Shown here in pieces: positions 1-11,247 of a stretch of 64,000 nucleotides of DNA. Where the stretch lies: NCBI GenBank assembly GCA_964007475.1, contig OZ023274.1, positions 90,543,213 to 90,607,212 on the forward strand, read 5' to 3'. Within the stretch, counting starts at the first letter, position 1. Each line of letters starts with the position of its first letter. Source of the stretch: Hybos culiciformis. Its lineage: Eukaryota > Arthropoda > Insecta > Diptera > Hybotidae. The translations under genes were made by a program, and so were the position numbers. The notes beneath the pieces are model-generated. The model did not search any database, had not been told where the DNA came from, and was given only the letters and a program-made list of their open reading frames with translations.

Positions 1-3000
1 TTAATTAAGCACTCAACAATACTAATACGAATAAGTTTTATGAACGAAAGAAATTAAGATCATGATTATATCGTCCTGCGGCTGCACTTTAGATAAATTT
101 AGTTTGCTGCTGTGTAATTCATTTTTTTTTGAAAAGTTTGTTTGTCGTTTATCGAAAGTATTAGCATCAGATAGTGGAGCTCTGGCAAGATGTAAATCTC
201 TTGGGTTTCTAAACTTAAATTATGTTTTCTACAAAAGTATTAAGTTTTATACATAAAACATAATACAGAATCCCTAAATAAATATTTTACACCTATTCTA
301 CTTTAAAATTATTTAAATAATGTTATCTACCACTTATATGAAAATCTTTTATAATCACAAGGGAAAATTTTATCATGAAAGGAAAAAAAAAAAGAAAAAA
401 CTATAAAGATAGTATAGAATACATAGTTGTATATACTTAGATATATATTTTTTTAATTTTTCCTAATTGTAGCAATAGTAAACAGGTGTTCGTATAAAGA
501 TAGTGGTATCTCAATTTTAACATTGTATATTTCAATTTTTTTTATAACAACCACCACCGTTAGCAATAAAAAACCAAAAGTAATAATAATAATAATAGTG
601 ATTATATTCCTTTAATCATATAAAAACATTTAAGTATAATAGTCCTTGGTGGTAAAAAAAAAAGTTACATTATACCATAAGTTAGTTAAGATAAAGCTCT
701 CGTTTTCTCCTGGATTTTAATTTTCTTTCTTTATAAATATTTCATTTATTTATAAGTTAGATAATATCATAATACCATATATATACCCATGTACAAAGAG
801 AGATAATCTTCTATTTTAAAATATTTTCTGACTAAATGAACAACATCATTATAAAATATTATTTATAAAAAAAATATGAAAACATGAACTAAATATAACT
901 AAATATATGTATAGTGAAGAGGCACTATTGAAGGTTTGAAATAAAAATCAAAATTTATGCTACTAAACTTAACATTATTTACTGAATTTTCGGCAATTGT
1001 TATATTATTAAAAACTCGAAACATTAAAGTCTGAAAATAAGTCAACCTACTGTATTTTTGACAAAGCGAGAATTTTGTACTATTAAAAAACCTAATGTTT
1101 ACTGATATAATAAAGACTAGAATTGGATCTTAACTATTTAGCATTGACATTAACTTTAGTTCAGCTAGAACTTACATGTTTGTTCATTTAACATTGAATT
1201 TTATGAGAATATGAAGTTTTATGATACACCTAACTAACACATTAAATGAATGAATATATAAATATATAAATATCAGTTCCGTGACAAGTTAGATACGAAA
1301 GTAGTAGAAAATTCTGGCTTAGTTTATACATTAGGTATATGTCTAAATTTTAGTTCCGTTTTGTTTAAAATACAGCATTTTTACAAATATTTCTTTTAAA
1401 TTTAATAAACATAATGATGTATTAAAAAAAATTTAAAATAATTTTTTATCCCTGATTTTTAATGATACGAGTAAAAAGATAATGGTTTCTATTAGATCAT
1501 CATAAGAAAATATACAAAAATATTTCTTTGTATATATTTAAATCTGTAATGAGATATTTTGTTAATCCGATTAAAAGGAAATTTTCTTGAGAATTCTGTT
1601 AAAAAAAAATTAAATTGATAAGATTAAAAAACAATTTAAGAAACTTATCCTTACGTTATTTGTCCAGTGCGTAATACATATACAACACAACATATAAGAT
1701 TCAACTGATGGCAGGACTGAAAATTAAGCTTCGGATTATAAAAACTGCTTACTTCTCAAGAGAGATGTGTTACCTAAAGCAATCCCAGACTATAAACACC
1801 ATTTTTTTCTTCAAAAAATAGAACATACTTCCTCGCGAGATCTTCTAATCTAAAAGAGCTCTGAAATTCGGAAAAATGAAATCTTATGGGAAATTCAAAT
1901 ATATATAGTACCAAAATAACTCTAATTGCAGCTTATGATGCCATACTTGAAATTGAAAACATTAGTCACGTTATATCTAAACTTTCCTACAAATTGAATT
2001 CGTTCAGTTAATTTAAATGCAAACAATCTGAAAATCCTACTCGAGATTATAAAGAAAACCTGTTTAATTCAAAAATGTACTTTTTTCAATAATTCTTTAT
2101 GTTTACAACATCACAAATTAAATTTGCTTGCATAATTCATAAATGTAAACTGTATGTTATTAAATTAATAATTTTGTGAATTATAATTTCTGTAAGCATA
2201 AGTATAACATTTAAATTTTATTTCATTTCTTTATTGCAGAATATTTAGCAGACAATAAAACATACATATATACCTACTCATTAAATATTTTATAACTTTA
2301 TGATGGTGAAAAAATATTAAATTGTATTAGGAATTTTTGAATCCATAAAAGATATATCGCCTTTATCTGAGAATTTGATGAGCTTAGCGACTTTGCATAA
2401 TTTAAATATTATTCAGCTCAAGAAAATTATCATGCGTATGCTTTTTTTTATACACAAGTGAATTTATTCACGAATTATCTGTATGAATGAAATTCATTAT
2501 GAAAATTACGCAAAAAAAAAAAAACAATTTGCAAAATATCCTTGAAAATATGAGTTTAATGATTATATTTTTTTTTGATTAATTTTTTTGTGAAATCTAT
2601 CTTTTGATTGCAAATTTTATTCATGCAAAAGAAAATTTTACAATTTAGAATTTAATAATTTTCCATATTATATAATGTATTTACGGAATACACGATGAAA
2701 GTGTCCTTCCTTTTCGTTTTATATCGTTTTATATTTGAACGATAGTCGTGGCGTCGTAGCACATATCCATTATTATTTGTATGTAAACTCTGTAAGCCTG
2801 AATATTTTATTTTAAATCTTGCAGTCTCTATAGTTCAAGAAAATTTGTAAGATTTTAGCATCAAATGTGTGTCTGTGTTCAACTAGGTACGAAAGAAATT
2901 TTTTTGGAAATAAAATATAAAAGAAATGTATCTTAGTTTAAAGTAATGTGTTGATGTCGATCTGTCAGGATTAATATCATAGGATTTTAAATTTGCTAAA

Positions 3001-3049
3001 TAGCGAAAGCAGTAAAATTTTAAATAAAAAAAATATGTGTGAGCTTCAT
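1..3049. other. AT-rich desert, no recognisable gene
   Basis: I see homopolymer runs, ATT/TAA microsatellites and no open frame with recognisable protein similarity. The 64-codon frame at 62-256 has a slightly more complex composition than its surroundings but no motif or splice context that I recognise. Small tandem echoes are present, such as a doubled CGTTTTATAT near 2717-2736. Confidence 0.5.
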
Positions 3050-3325
3050 CCTCATAAGCTCACGAAAGAAGTTTAACTTCTTTATTTACTTGCAAATATT
3101 TATTTGGCTACGGACTCTGGAAGAGGGGGCTAAATTTTTTCTTACGAAATTTGTGTGTAATCATTTATTCTTTTTTACGTACCAAATTTGAATGAAATCG
3201 GACGAACTTTAGAAGTCGCTGGGTAGGATCAATCAATATTTTGTTACACAATTTATGTGTTTAATCGTTTCCTCTTTTTATTTACCAAATTTGAATAAAA
3301 TCACACGAACTTTAGAAGTCCGCCC

Positions 3326-4044
3326 TAGGGAATGCAAAACCGGTTTTTTGGATCCCGGAAATACGGAAATGCGCCTGTTTTCGAATTTCAAAAAATTCGG
3401 AATTCAAAATGCTAAATTCCGAATTTTTTGAATTTGGTGGAACTTTTACTAGCGGGAATTTCGACCAATTGTTTATTTTTTTTTTTTATTATTTAGGCAT
3501 AAAGCATTAAAATTCACTAAAATTGAAATCTAAGTAGCTATCGCAAGTCTGCAAATACGTAAAACTTTTTTTCACATTAATCAACATTAAAAAATAAGTT
3601 GGAGTTCAGTGATTTATTTGGAATTCGAAGTGAAATTAAATTTTGCGATCAAGGGGGGCCCCCCGAGGAACACTTTTGGAAAATCTCTAATATAACTTAT
3701 TAACAATGCTGCAGGAACATTTTCAATAAAAATTCGATTAAAACTCAATGTTAAAACATTGGATACTTTGTGTTTCAAATTTTTATTTTTCCATTCAGTT
3801 TATTCACTTTCGGTTTATTGAAAAGTATAAAATTTTATTTTAATAAAAAATATTTCATAATTTAATTTGTTATAATGTTTTGAACTAAATAAACTAATAT
3901 TTATGTTAAAGAATAATTTAATTTAATTTTTTAATATATTTTAATTTTTATATGAAATTCCGGAATAAACCGAAATCCGGATTTCATTTCAAGACAATTC
4001 CAAAAATCCGGAATTAAATTTTTATTAAAAAAATGCATTCCCTA
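3326..4044. mobile_element. hAT-type non-autonomous DNA transposon (719 bp)
   Basis: The element starts TAGGGAATGCA and ends TGCATTCCCTA, an 11-bp perfect terminal inverted repeat. It is flanked by a perfect 8-bp target duplication GTCCGCCC (3318-3325 and 4045-4052), the size made by hAT transposases. Subterminal zones are rich in CCGGAAT/ATTCCGG-type motifs, which usually bind hAT transposase. No transposase remnant is visible inside. It interrupts one unit of the surrounding tandem repeat, so it is younger than that array. Its ends are nearly the same as those of the element at 22699-23300, so the two are likely one family. Confidence 0.88.
3653..3664. repeat. Perfect G6C6 palindrome inside the hAT element
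   Basis: Six G are followed by six C, a perfect 12-bp palindrome in otherwise AT-rich DNA. It could form a short stable hairpin. No function is assigned. Confidence 0.8.
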
Positions 4045-4860
4045 GTCCGCCCCCCGTGGTGGTCGCTGGGTAGGATCAATCAATTTTTTGTTACGAAATT
4101 TACGTGTTTAATCGTTTCCTCTTTTTATTTACCAAATTTGAATGAAATTCTTTGTTACGAAATTTGTGTGTAATCATTTCCTCTTTTTACGTACCAAATT
4201 TGAATGAAATCGGAAATACATTTTTTGTTACGAAATTTGGGTGTAATCAGTTCCTCTCTTTACATACCAAATTTGAATGAAATCGGACGAACTTTTGAAG
4301 TGGGCCCTCAGGGGAGGTCGCTAGGTAGGAGACCAATCAAATTTGAAAATAGCCTATAACGACCCTCGATCTGAGACAAAGAAATAGTGTAAGTTTGAAA
4401 ACGATCGGCTGAGCGGTTTAGGTACCGGAATAGACAAACAGACAAACAGCGTTTCTGTTTCATATGATAGAATTTCACTAATTCGAAAAGGAAATAAACT
4501 AAATAAATATTAACAACAAAATCAGTTGATCTTTAATTCTGTTATTGTACATTTTTTTAATTCTATCTATATGGTTTTTTTTTTTTGTTTTTTGCCATCG
4601 TTAGTATTTTGTTATGTGTGTGTAGTATCGCTATTTTATTTTCGTAAATACATGCTACATGCTACAACGTCTTATATTTCCCTGCTTTTATATTTGTTTT
4701 TACTTTTTAACATACTACATTCTGTGGTTATTACCCCTCTTTTGCAGCGTTGTGGCTTTTATTTATCGTGACGCAGCACATACTATATTCTGTCTTCTTT
4801 TTTCCCCTATTTTGATCAAAAATTTTTAACAATACCTCGCTAAAGAAGTTAAACTTCAAA

Positions 4861-7800
4861 AATGAAATTAATCGAGCCTCAGTTCATTATATAAATGTAA
4901 TTTATTTTCTTGCGTAAATACATGATACATTTTGAATTATGAATACACAGTATTTTCTCATTTTGCACAATTAATATTAAACAGCTTTAATACTATTAAT
5001 TTTCAATTATGAAGTGAAAGATTATTTATTATGAAAAACATTAAATTGAGCTATATTTTTTTTTATTATAGAAAACTAACGATCAAGAATAATAAATATG
5101 TAATCTGAAAATCTCAACGATTGCCAGTTAAAATCATAATATTTTGATATTAAAATTGTATATGAAAGATTTATGTATGTCGATTTTATGTCATTATGTA
5201 TATATATTAATTTATTCGATATGATGTCTATAAATACTTACTGTGTTGTGTGTATTCATTCAAACATAAGCAATTTAAATGCACTTATAAGGAGGCATTA
5301 AAAATTTAATTATTTTGGCTATACAATTATTTTAAGTGTCAAACAATTTTTAAATTAAAAATAATTTCTTTCAAGTGGATTCTTGTGTTTTATTCAGGTT
5401 TTAATTTAAAATATAAAATTTTGAATATTTAAGATCTGAAAATGTCTAAAAAAAATTTTATTGTCTTCAAATTAATTAGTTAGTTTTTCGATGGTTCGAT
5501 GTTCAGGACTATGTATCAAGAGAATTTAAATAAAATAATTTTAAAATTAATTTATTTTAAACTTTGTACCTCCTTTTTTAACTGAAAAATGAAATTTTTA
5601 TTCAAATGGAAATGTTATATTTTACTCTTTTTTCCTTTAAATGATGTTTTTGATGGGTTCGTTCACATGCATTTTTCCATTGCATTGATATATAATATGA
5701 AACACTCATAATGTTACTATTACTGAAACGAAAAAAAAAAAGAAATAGACGAACTTCATTGCTACAAGTTAAAAAAAAAAAACAAAAAAAAAAAATTATA
5801 AGTAATTTATGCCAATGATAGTGGGTTTCTAGGTATAGGGTTTTCTGTGAAATGATTATAGAGGATGATAACCCATTTTGTTTTTTATATTGTATATACA
5901 TAGAATCATAGAATAACATCTCTATTTTCTGATTATAATAATTTTTTATTTCTATACTGAAATAATGGATCAAATCTGTCACCTTATTATAAATTAAGTA
6001 CTTAAAATATAAAATTACTTTTATAATTTTTTTTAATTTCGTTTCATTTCCACACGTACGTTGTTTGATAACTTCATTCTGTACAATGAAGTTATCTTGT
6101 AAAATAAATACGATAACGAAAACCTACATGTAGTACTTGTATTTGTAAAAGGTACATTTAGTTGAATTAAAATATTTTTAAAAGGTAAAGACGGGCTTGT
6201 AAAAATTTTCTTTATGTTAGGTACACCAACAATTATAAGTCATAGCTGGAGAGACTTAACTGTCTCAGCTTAATAATTATAAAACATAGAAAAAACAATA
6301 TTGAAATGTTTATGAAACGCTATTATATGGAAATTTCATTTTCCAAGGATCGCAGACATCGAATAAGATTCTTAAAACTACAATAAGCCAAATTTATCTT
6401 TTATTTCTTCCCGCAAAATAATGGAAAAAAAACAAAAAAAAAATAATAATAATAATGTAGGGTCATATCTTTCTAATATTATTATTATTTTGTTCTTTAT
6501 TTTTCTTATTAAAAAAAAATGTCACCAAAGGAAATTTAATCCTAATTTTTAACTTTTTTTCAGACAAAAATAAAATTCTCGTTTATTTTTCTTTTTTAGT
6601 TGAGGCGTTACAAAAAAAAATGTTTTTTTTTTTAAGTTACAATTTTCAAGACGACACATTACAAAAGTACAAATTTTCCAAATAAAAATAAATAAAATGA
6701 AAAGACGAAAGAAAATGTCTGGGATATACTTTTTTTTTTATCATTATTATTTTTCTTCCCTAAAAATATTTATTATTTTATTTTTATTTTTTTTTTTAAA
6801 TGAAAATCTTAAAAATCTTGAATTTTATCGATGCATGAAGTAAATAAGTATTTTTATTATAAAAAAAAACAAGAAAACGAAAAAAAGGATCATCATGGAT
6901 TTCAGAGAATTAACTGAAATTTGGTATTTATGATTTCAGATTCCAGGTAGTAACATATAGTTATAAATGGTTTTTGTATAAATATGAAGTCAATGTCCTC
7001 ATTAAAATAACGAATTTTTAATGGCAAACATAAGCACTGTTCTTAAAATTGTGAAAAAGATATTTTAAGTCTATTTTATAAAAGAGACTTATTTAGGCGA
7101 CTGGATTAGAAGCTGTATTTATGACTTATTTGATTTAAGAAAAAAAAAAATTTGCTTGCACCACGAAGCAATGTTTGAGACATTTTCATATTTTTTAAAT
7201 CATATGTACGACATTTTAGATACTGCTACTACAATGTTAATAAAGCCAAAATTGAAAGATATGAATTAGTTCACAAATGATTGAGACAAAAATAATTTAT
7301 TCCTGGTCTTGATCTTTAATAGAATATAAAAAATAAAAAAAAATACTATAGCTTGACCTTAAAATATTAAAATTATTTTGTTTCCAAATGCTTTTTTAAT
7401 TTAAAGAATCCAGGATAGTTGAATTTATGTATGTATTACAATAATTTCAACTGTGATACTATTAAACAAATTGTATGAGACAAAAATTGTTATAAGTGCT
7501 TCTGTTTAACGTTCAAATAAAAATTGATAAGAATTTAATATGGATATAAATTAAAACAGATTTTTTTGTTTTATCCTAACATCAGTGTACATTTTTCAGT
7601 CTACATAATAATTTATATAAATTTAATTACTTACTTGCCAAAGGCTTTTTATAAAATTATAGTAGAAAATAATTTGTAATTAAATCAAATATATTCTCAT
7701 AAAATTTAACTAACTTAATTGTATCAATTAGGCTATATATATTTAATAATTAAGTTTCTGAAAGTTGTAGTGTAATATTTATTGGTAAAAATAGTTCATA

Positions 7801-9143
7801 GCTAAACGTATACTGGCTTTTGGATATTGGGTATTGGAAAAATTTATAAAACATTTCAAATAAGTAAAATTCGTGATTCATTTCTTACAGACGGAGTCAT
7901 TATCGGACAGCATTCCATTATTATGTTAACATTGTTAAAATTTAAATTCATCATTAACAATTTTGTTTTATCATGATTTATTTCATCATCATATTCACCA
8001 TAATGTTTTTTCCCATTGGTTTTTTTATGGAGAAATTATGTTTTAGCTTGTACAATATGTTTTCATTAAATGTCCGGCCGTCCGTCAGACCGTCTGTCCG
8101 TCCGCCACTAAAATACTTATAACTTATGACCCGACCCAGCCAAGCGATTTTTATTCTTTAAATGCCAAATTATTATGTTGATTAGAGGAACTTAAAAAAA
8201 TTATTACTTGATTTATGAGATACTGTTCTATATTTTCTAATGGAGCATGAGCACCATATTGTATCTCCTGTATCCTTTCTAGAAAGATACTTATTTGTTT
8301 GTAAACTTTAATTAAATTATTTCAATCTAAGTGTAGAATTGGTAATTTAATTTAATTAATTTAAGGCTAATCATTTGATGATTAAAAACATGCCACTTCA
8401 AGAAAAAATCCATAAAAAATCTGGAAAACAGATAATACAAAAAAAGAAGAAACATATAAATTAAAATTAATTCCAATAATTGAGCTCTTTTTTTCTTTTT
8501 CAATAATGTGTGTTCGAAGTATATGCAACGTTATATATATTTCTTAACGGTAAATAATTCCATGTTCAAATGCCCCTCGTATAAAATTCATAATTAATTT
8601 TTTTTTTTTAACTGATTGAAAATAAAATAAATTTTTATTTATTTTTCAAATCCATACCATATCGTGATTACTTTCGGCTGATTAAGTGCCAAATTAGATT
8701 TATTTAATTTGGTAGTTTTTTTTTTTCCTTTTTTCTATATATTACCAGAAATTTAATATATTTTTTTTTTGTATAAATAAAATAAAAACATAAGTCCATA
8801 ACATCGTATGCATTTAAAGAATTTTGTACTATTAATTTGTGTTGTATGTTTTTTTTCGGCGTTTTGATAGTAATTTATATTTTCGTTTCTTTTTTTTTTT
8901 ATTATTATTATTATAAAGAACTTATAAATTTGTTTTAAAAATGCATTTATCTTTTGATGATGGATGCATAGGGTTTCAAAATTTAATTTTCTGATAAAAT
9001 TTATTTATCTTCTTTTTTTTTTTTTTTGAAACATTAATATGTGTGGAAATAAGGAAAAAAAAAAACATCTGTTCCGTATTAAGAAATTATTCTTGTTTTC
9101 AATTTTTGAGTTCACGGAGGATTATGTAAAAAAAAAAAAAATT
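4861..9143. other. AT-rich desert with homopolymer tracts
   Basis: No protein-coding exon is recognisable. Long A and T runs and ATT/AAT microsatellites dominate, for example around 6440-6800. The 126-codon minus-strand frame at 5602-5982 is low-complexity F/I/Y/K-rich sequence produced by A/T runs and is not called as a gene. A CCGTCCGTC-rich island lies at 8071-8106. Confidence 0.5.
8071..8106. repeat. CCGTCCG/CTGTCCG short-motif island
   Basis: A GC-rich run of imperfect repeats of the tetramer GTCC/GTCT stands out in AT-rich DNA. Similar GACAGACAGAC-type runs (reverse complement) are common at one end of dispersed insect repeats, and a related GACAAACAGACAAACAG run lies at about 4433. 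It is probably the decayed edge of such a repeat; no other boundary is visible. Confidence 0.4.
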
Positions 9144-9432
9144 AAATTACTTTGGTTAAGTATTTAAAAATAAACTAATTGTTTTGGTTTTACTAACTGG
9201 TTGTACCCACAAGCGATGTTCATTTATGTAGGTACGTCGCGGCAATAAAAAAAATGTATATTTTTTCATTTCAAGGGCATTACATATTATATATTTTGAC
9301 ATCAAATTTAATAGTTTAGAGAAGAAACCTTTCAATTGACATATCATAGATACCCATAAATATATGGATTCTCATCGTAATTTGGACCCCAGTACGAATC
9401 CTTGGACACAATTGAGGGCAAAAATTAATTAG
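9144..9432 (+). repeat. Dispersed ~290-bp repeat, copy 1
   Basis: This stretch aligns almost end to end with 19012-19303 in the same orientation. Shared blocks include TTACTTTGGTTAAGTATTT at the start, ACTGGTTGTACCCACAAGCG, GTAGGTACGTCGCGGCAATAA in the middle, and ACACAATTGAGGGCAAAAAT at the end. Differences are scattered substitutions and small indels; identity is about 90% by eye. No tRNA-like A or B box is obvious, so a SINE is not supported. A MITE or the tail of a longer element is possible. Confidence 0.85.
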
Positions 9433-10597
9433 TTTACTGATAGTCATGGAGAAAAATATTTTTTACGGTATCTGAATCGAATTATGTATGAAAATAATTT
9501 GCATTCCCGAATCATGATAGGTCATAATTCTAACATCTAGCACCTCATTCTTTAAAGTTTCATACTCATTTAAGTTTTGATAGAAAACGAGCTTAAAATA
9601 AATAATATTACATGTGTTTTCAACATTTAGGTATATACAATTTCTTTGCGATCCATTTTATTTTTGTGTATTTATAGTTTTTTTTAATTGCTTTTCGGAT
9701 TATTTATGACGTCAAAAGATAGATTATCTAAATTAAGCTGCTTGTATCTAGTTAATATCAAGTGGATATTGTATCAATGTATACATTTTCAGAGATCAGA
9801 ATAATACTGTCTGACAGTCTTCCATTTGAGTTTATTAATAATATAATAATTATATAATACCAAACATATACAACATATCATTTTAAGATTACTATTGTTT
9901 TATTGCATGCAACCCGTAAGATATTTTCTTAATCCATTTTTATGTTAACGTTATCTTGAAAAATTTTTGGAAAAAAAAAAAAAAAATAGGCGTGCATAGT
10001 TCAAATTATAATTTTACTTTTTTTTTCGGTTCGGTCGAGTAGATTTTTAAGATTTTTTTTTCTTTCTTATGTGTTGGAGGGTGTTTTAATGGATTTACCA
10101 AATTATAGGGTAATATTTATGATTTTAATTTAAGATGCTATATATGTACGTAATATATTTTATTGAAGTTTATCAAAATGGAAAATTGTAATTATTTTGA
10201 ATTTTGTGTTTTCATTTTTAGCAAGATAAAAAAGTATACATATAAGATATATGTATGTAATTGTGATTGTTTTGGAAGGAGCATATGTTTGAGAAAAAAA
10301 GGGAGAGAAAACAAAAAATTTTGAAAATAATAATAATAAAATTTTTAAAGTGTAAATTTAATTATGGTGCACTATTTTGAATTCTTAGTAAATAAAATTT
10401 ATGGGAATTCTGAATTGAAATAATGGTTTTGTTATAAAAATTTATGTATTAAAAAAAAAAATAGAATAGAATATTTCAATTTTGGAATTTTTATTACTTT
10501 TTTGTTGGCTCTGTTCTCTGTAATTAGTTAGTTAAGGATAATATTATTTATTATAATTTTATAAATGTAGAATTTGAGTTAACAAGCGCTTTGTCAA
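9433..10597. other. AT-rich stretch with nothing recognisable
   Basis: No exon, RNA gene or repeat boundary is identified. It ends at the poly(T) tract that marks the 3' end of the minus-strand LINE. Confidence 0.5.
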
Positions 10598-10629
10598 TTT
10601 TTTTTTTTTTTTTTTATTTAATTCAGTAC

Positions 10630-10635
10630 TTTATT
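10630..10635 (-). terminator. Poly(A) signal of the LINE
   Basis: AATAAA on the minus strand lies about 15 bases before the 18-base A tail. This agrees with cleavage, polyadenylation and integration of a full-length element RNA. Confidence 0.7.
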
Positions 10636-11247
10636 GATTTAACAAAATATAAATATAATTATATAATTACATAATTACACTTAGTCTTAAAAAACAAAGC
10701 TCTAATGCCCAATGCTATAAAAGCCTGATGGGCTAATACCTGGCAAATAAAAATGTAAAAAATGTTAAAACATAATTCAGATTATTCCATACAAATTCAT
10801 TATAAGTTGAAATTCAAATAAAATTCAATATTTTAATATTTTAATACAATTCAAATAAGTATTATTATTATGGTAGTAAGGATCATTACACAAATATTCC
10901 AATCTAAAAATTCAAAGATCAATTTATGAAAGTTAATACATAATATAAAAATAATAATAAAAAAAATATAAAAAATAATATAAAGATAGTAATCAATATT
11001 TAATATAATTAAGCAAATACTACTTTTCACTAGAGGTTATTAACTACTTAGCGATAAAAACTTAAGCTTTTGACTAAAGATTGTACTGAGATCTCAAATC
11101 AAGCCCGGAGTAGACAAAATGGTAACAATATTTAAGTAGAGTTTATTAACATATAATATAATAGAACTAAAAAACTATAAAAATTATATAAAAATTATAT
11201 AACAATGAACTTAAGTAAAAATACTTAGTCATTTAATGTATAAGAGC

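Larger units (their letters stand above)
3050..4860. repeat. Composite non-coding repeat with degenerate ~100-bp tandem units
   Basis: At least five related units follow one another, at about 3138-3240, 3241-3325 (resuming at 4045 after an insertion), 4085-4149, 4150-4216 and 4217-4340. Each carries TTGTTACGAAATTT, a 'GTGTAATCATTTCCTCTTT'-like middle and CCAAATTTGAATGAAATC. Some end in GGACGAACTTTAGAAGTCGC followed by GGGTAGGATCAATCAAT. The array is followed by a CGATCGGCTGAGCGGTTTAGG segment and a short GACAAACAGACAAACAG run near 4430-4450, a layout I know from dispersed non-autonomous insect repeats. AAGAAGTT(T)AACTTC motifs occur near 3066 and 4844 and may mark its edges; that is inference. 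No coding capacity is seen. Confidence 0.65.

Noticed and set aside
62..256. 64-codon plus-strand frame starting MIISSCGC
   Set aside because: No recognisable motif, no clear splice or poly(A) context; could be chance.
5602..5982. 126-codon minus-strand frame
   Set aside because: Composition follows A/T homopolymers (F, I, Y, K runs); no domain or signal that I recognise.
6225..6285. Imperfect hairpin around AGCTGGAGAGAC / GTCTCAGCT
   Set aside because: Short stem with mismatches and no flanking duplication or further copy.
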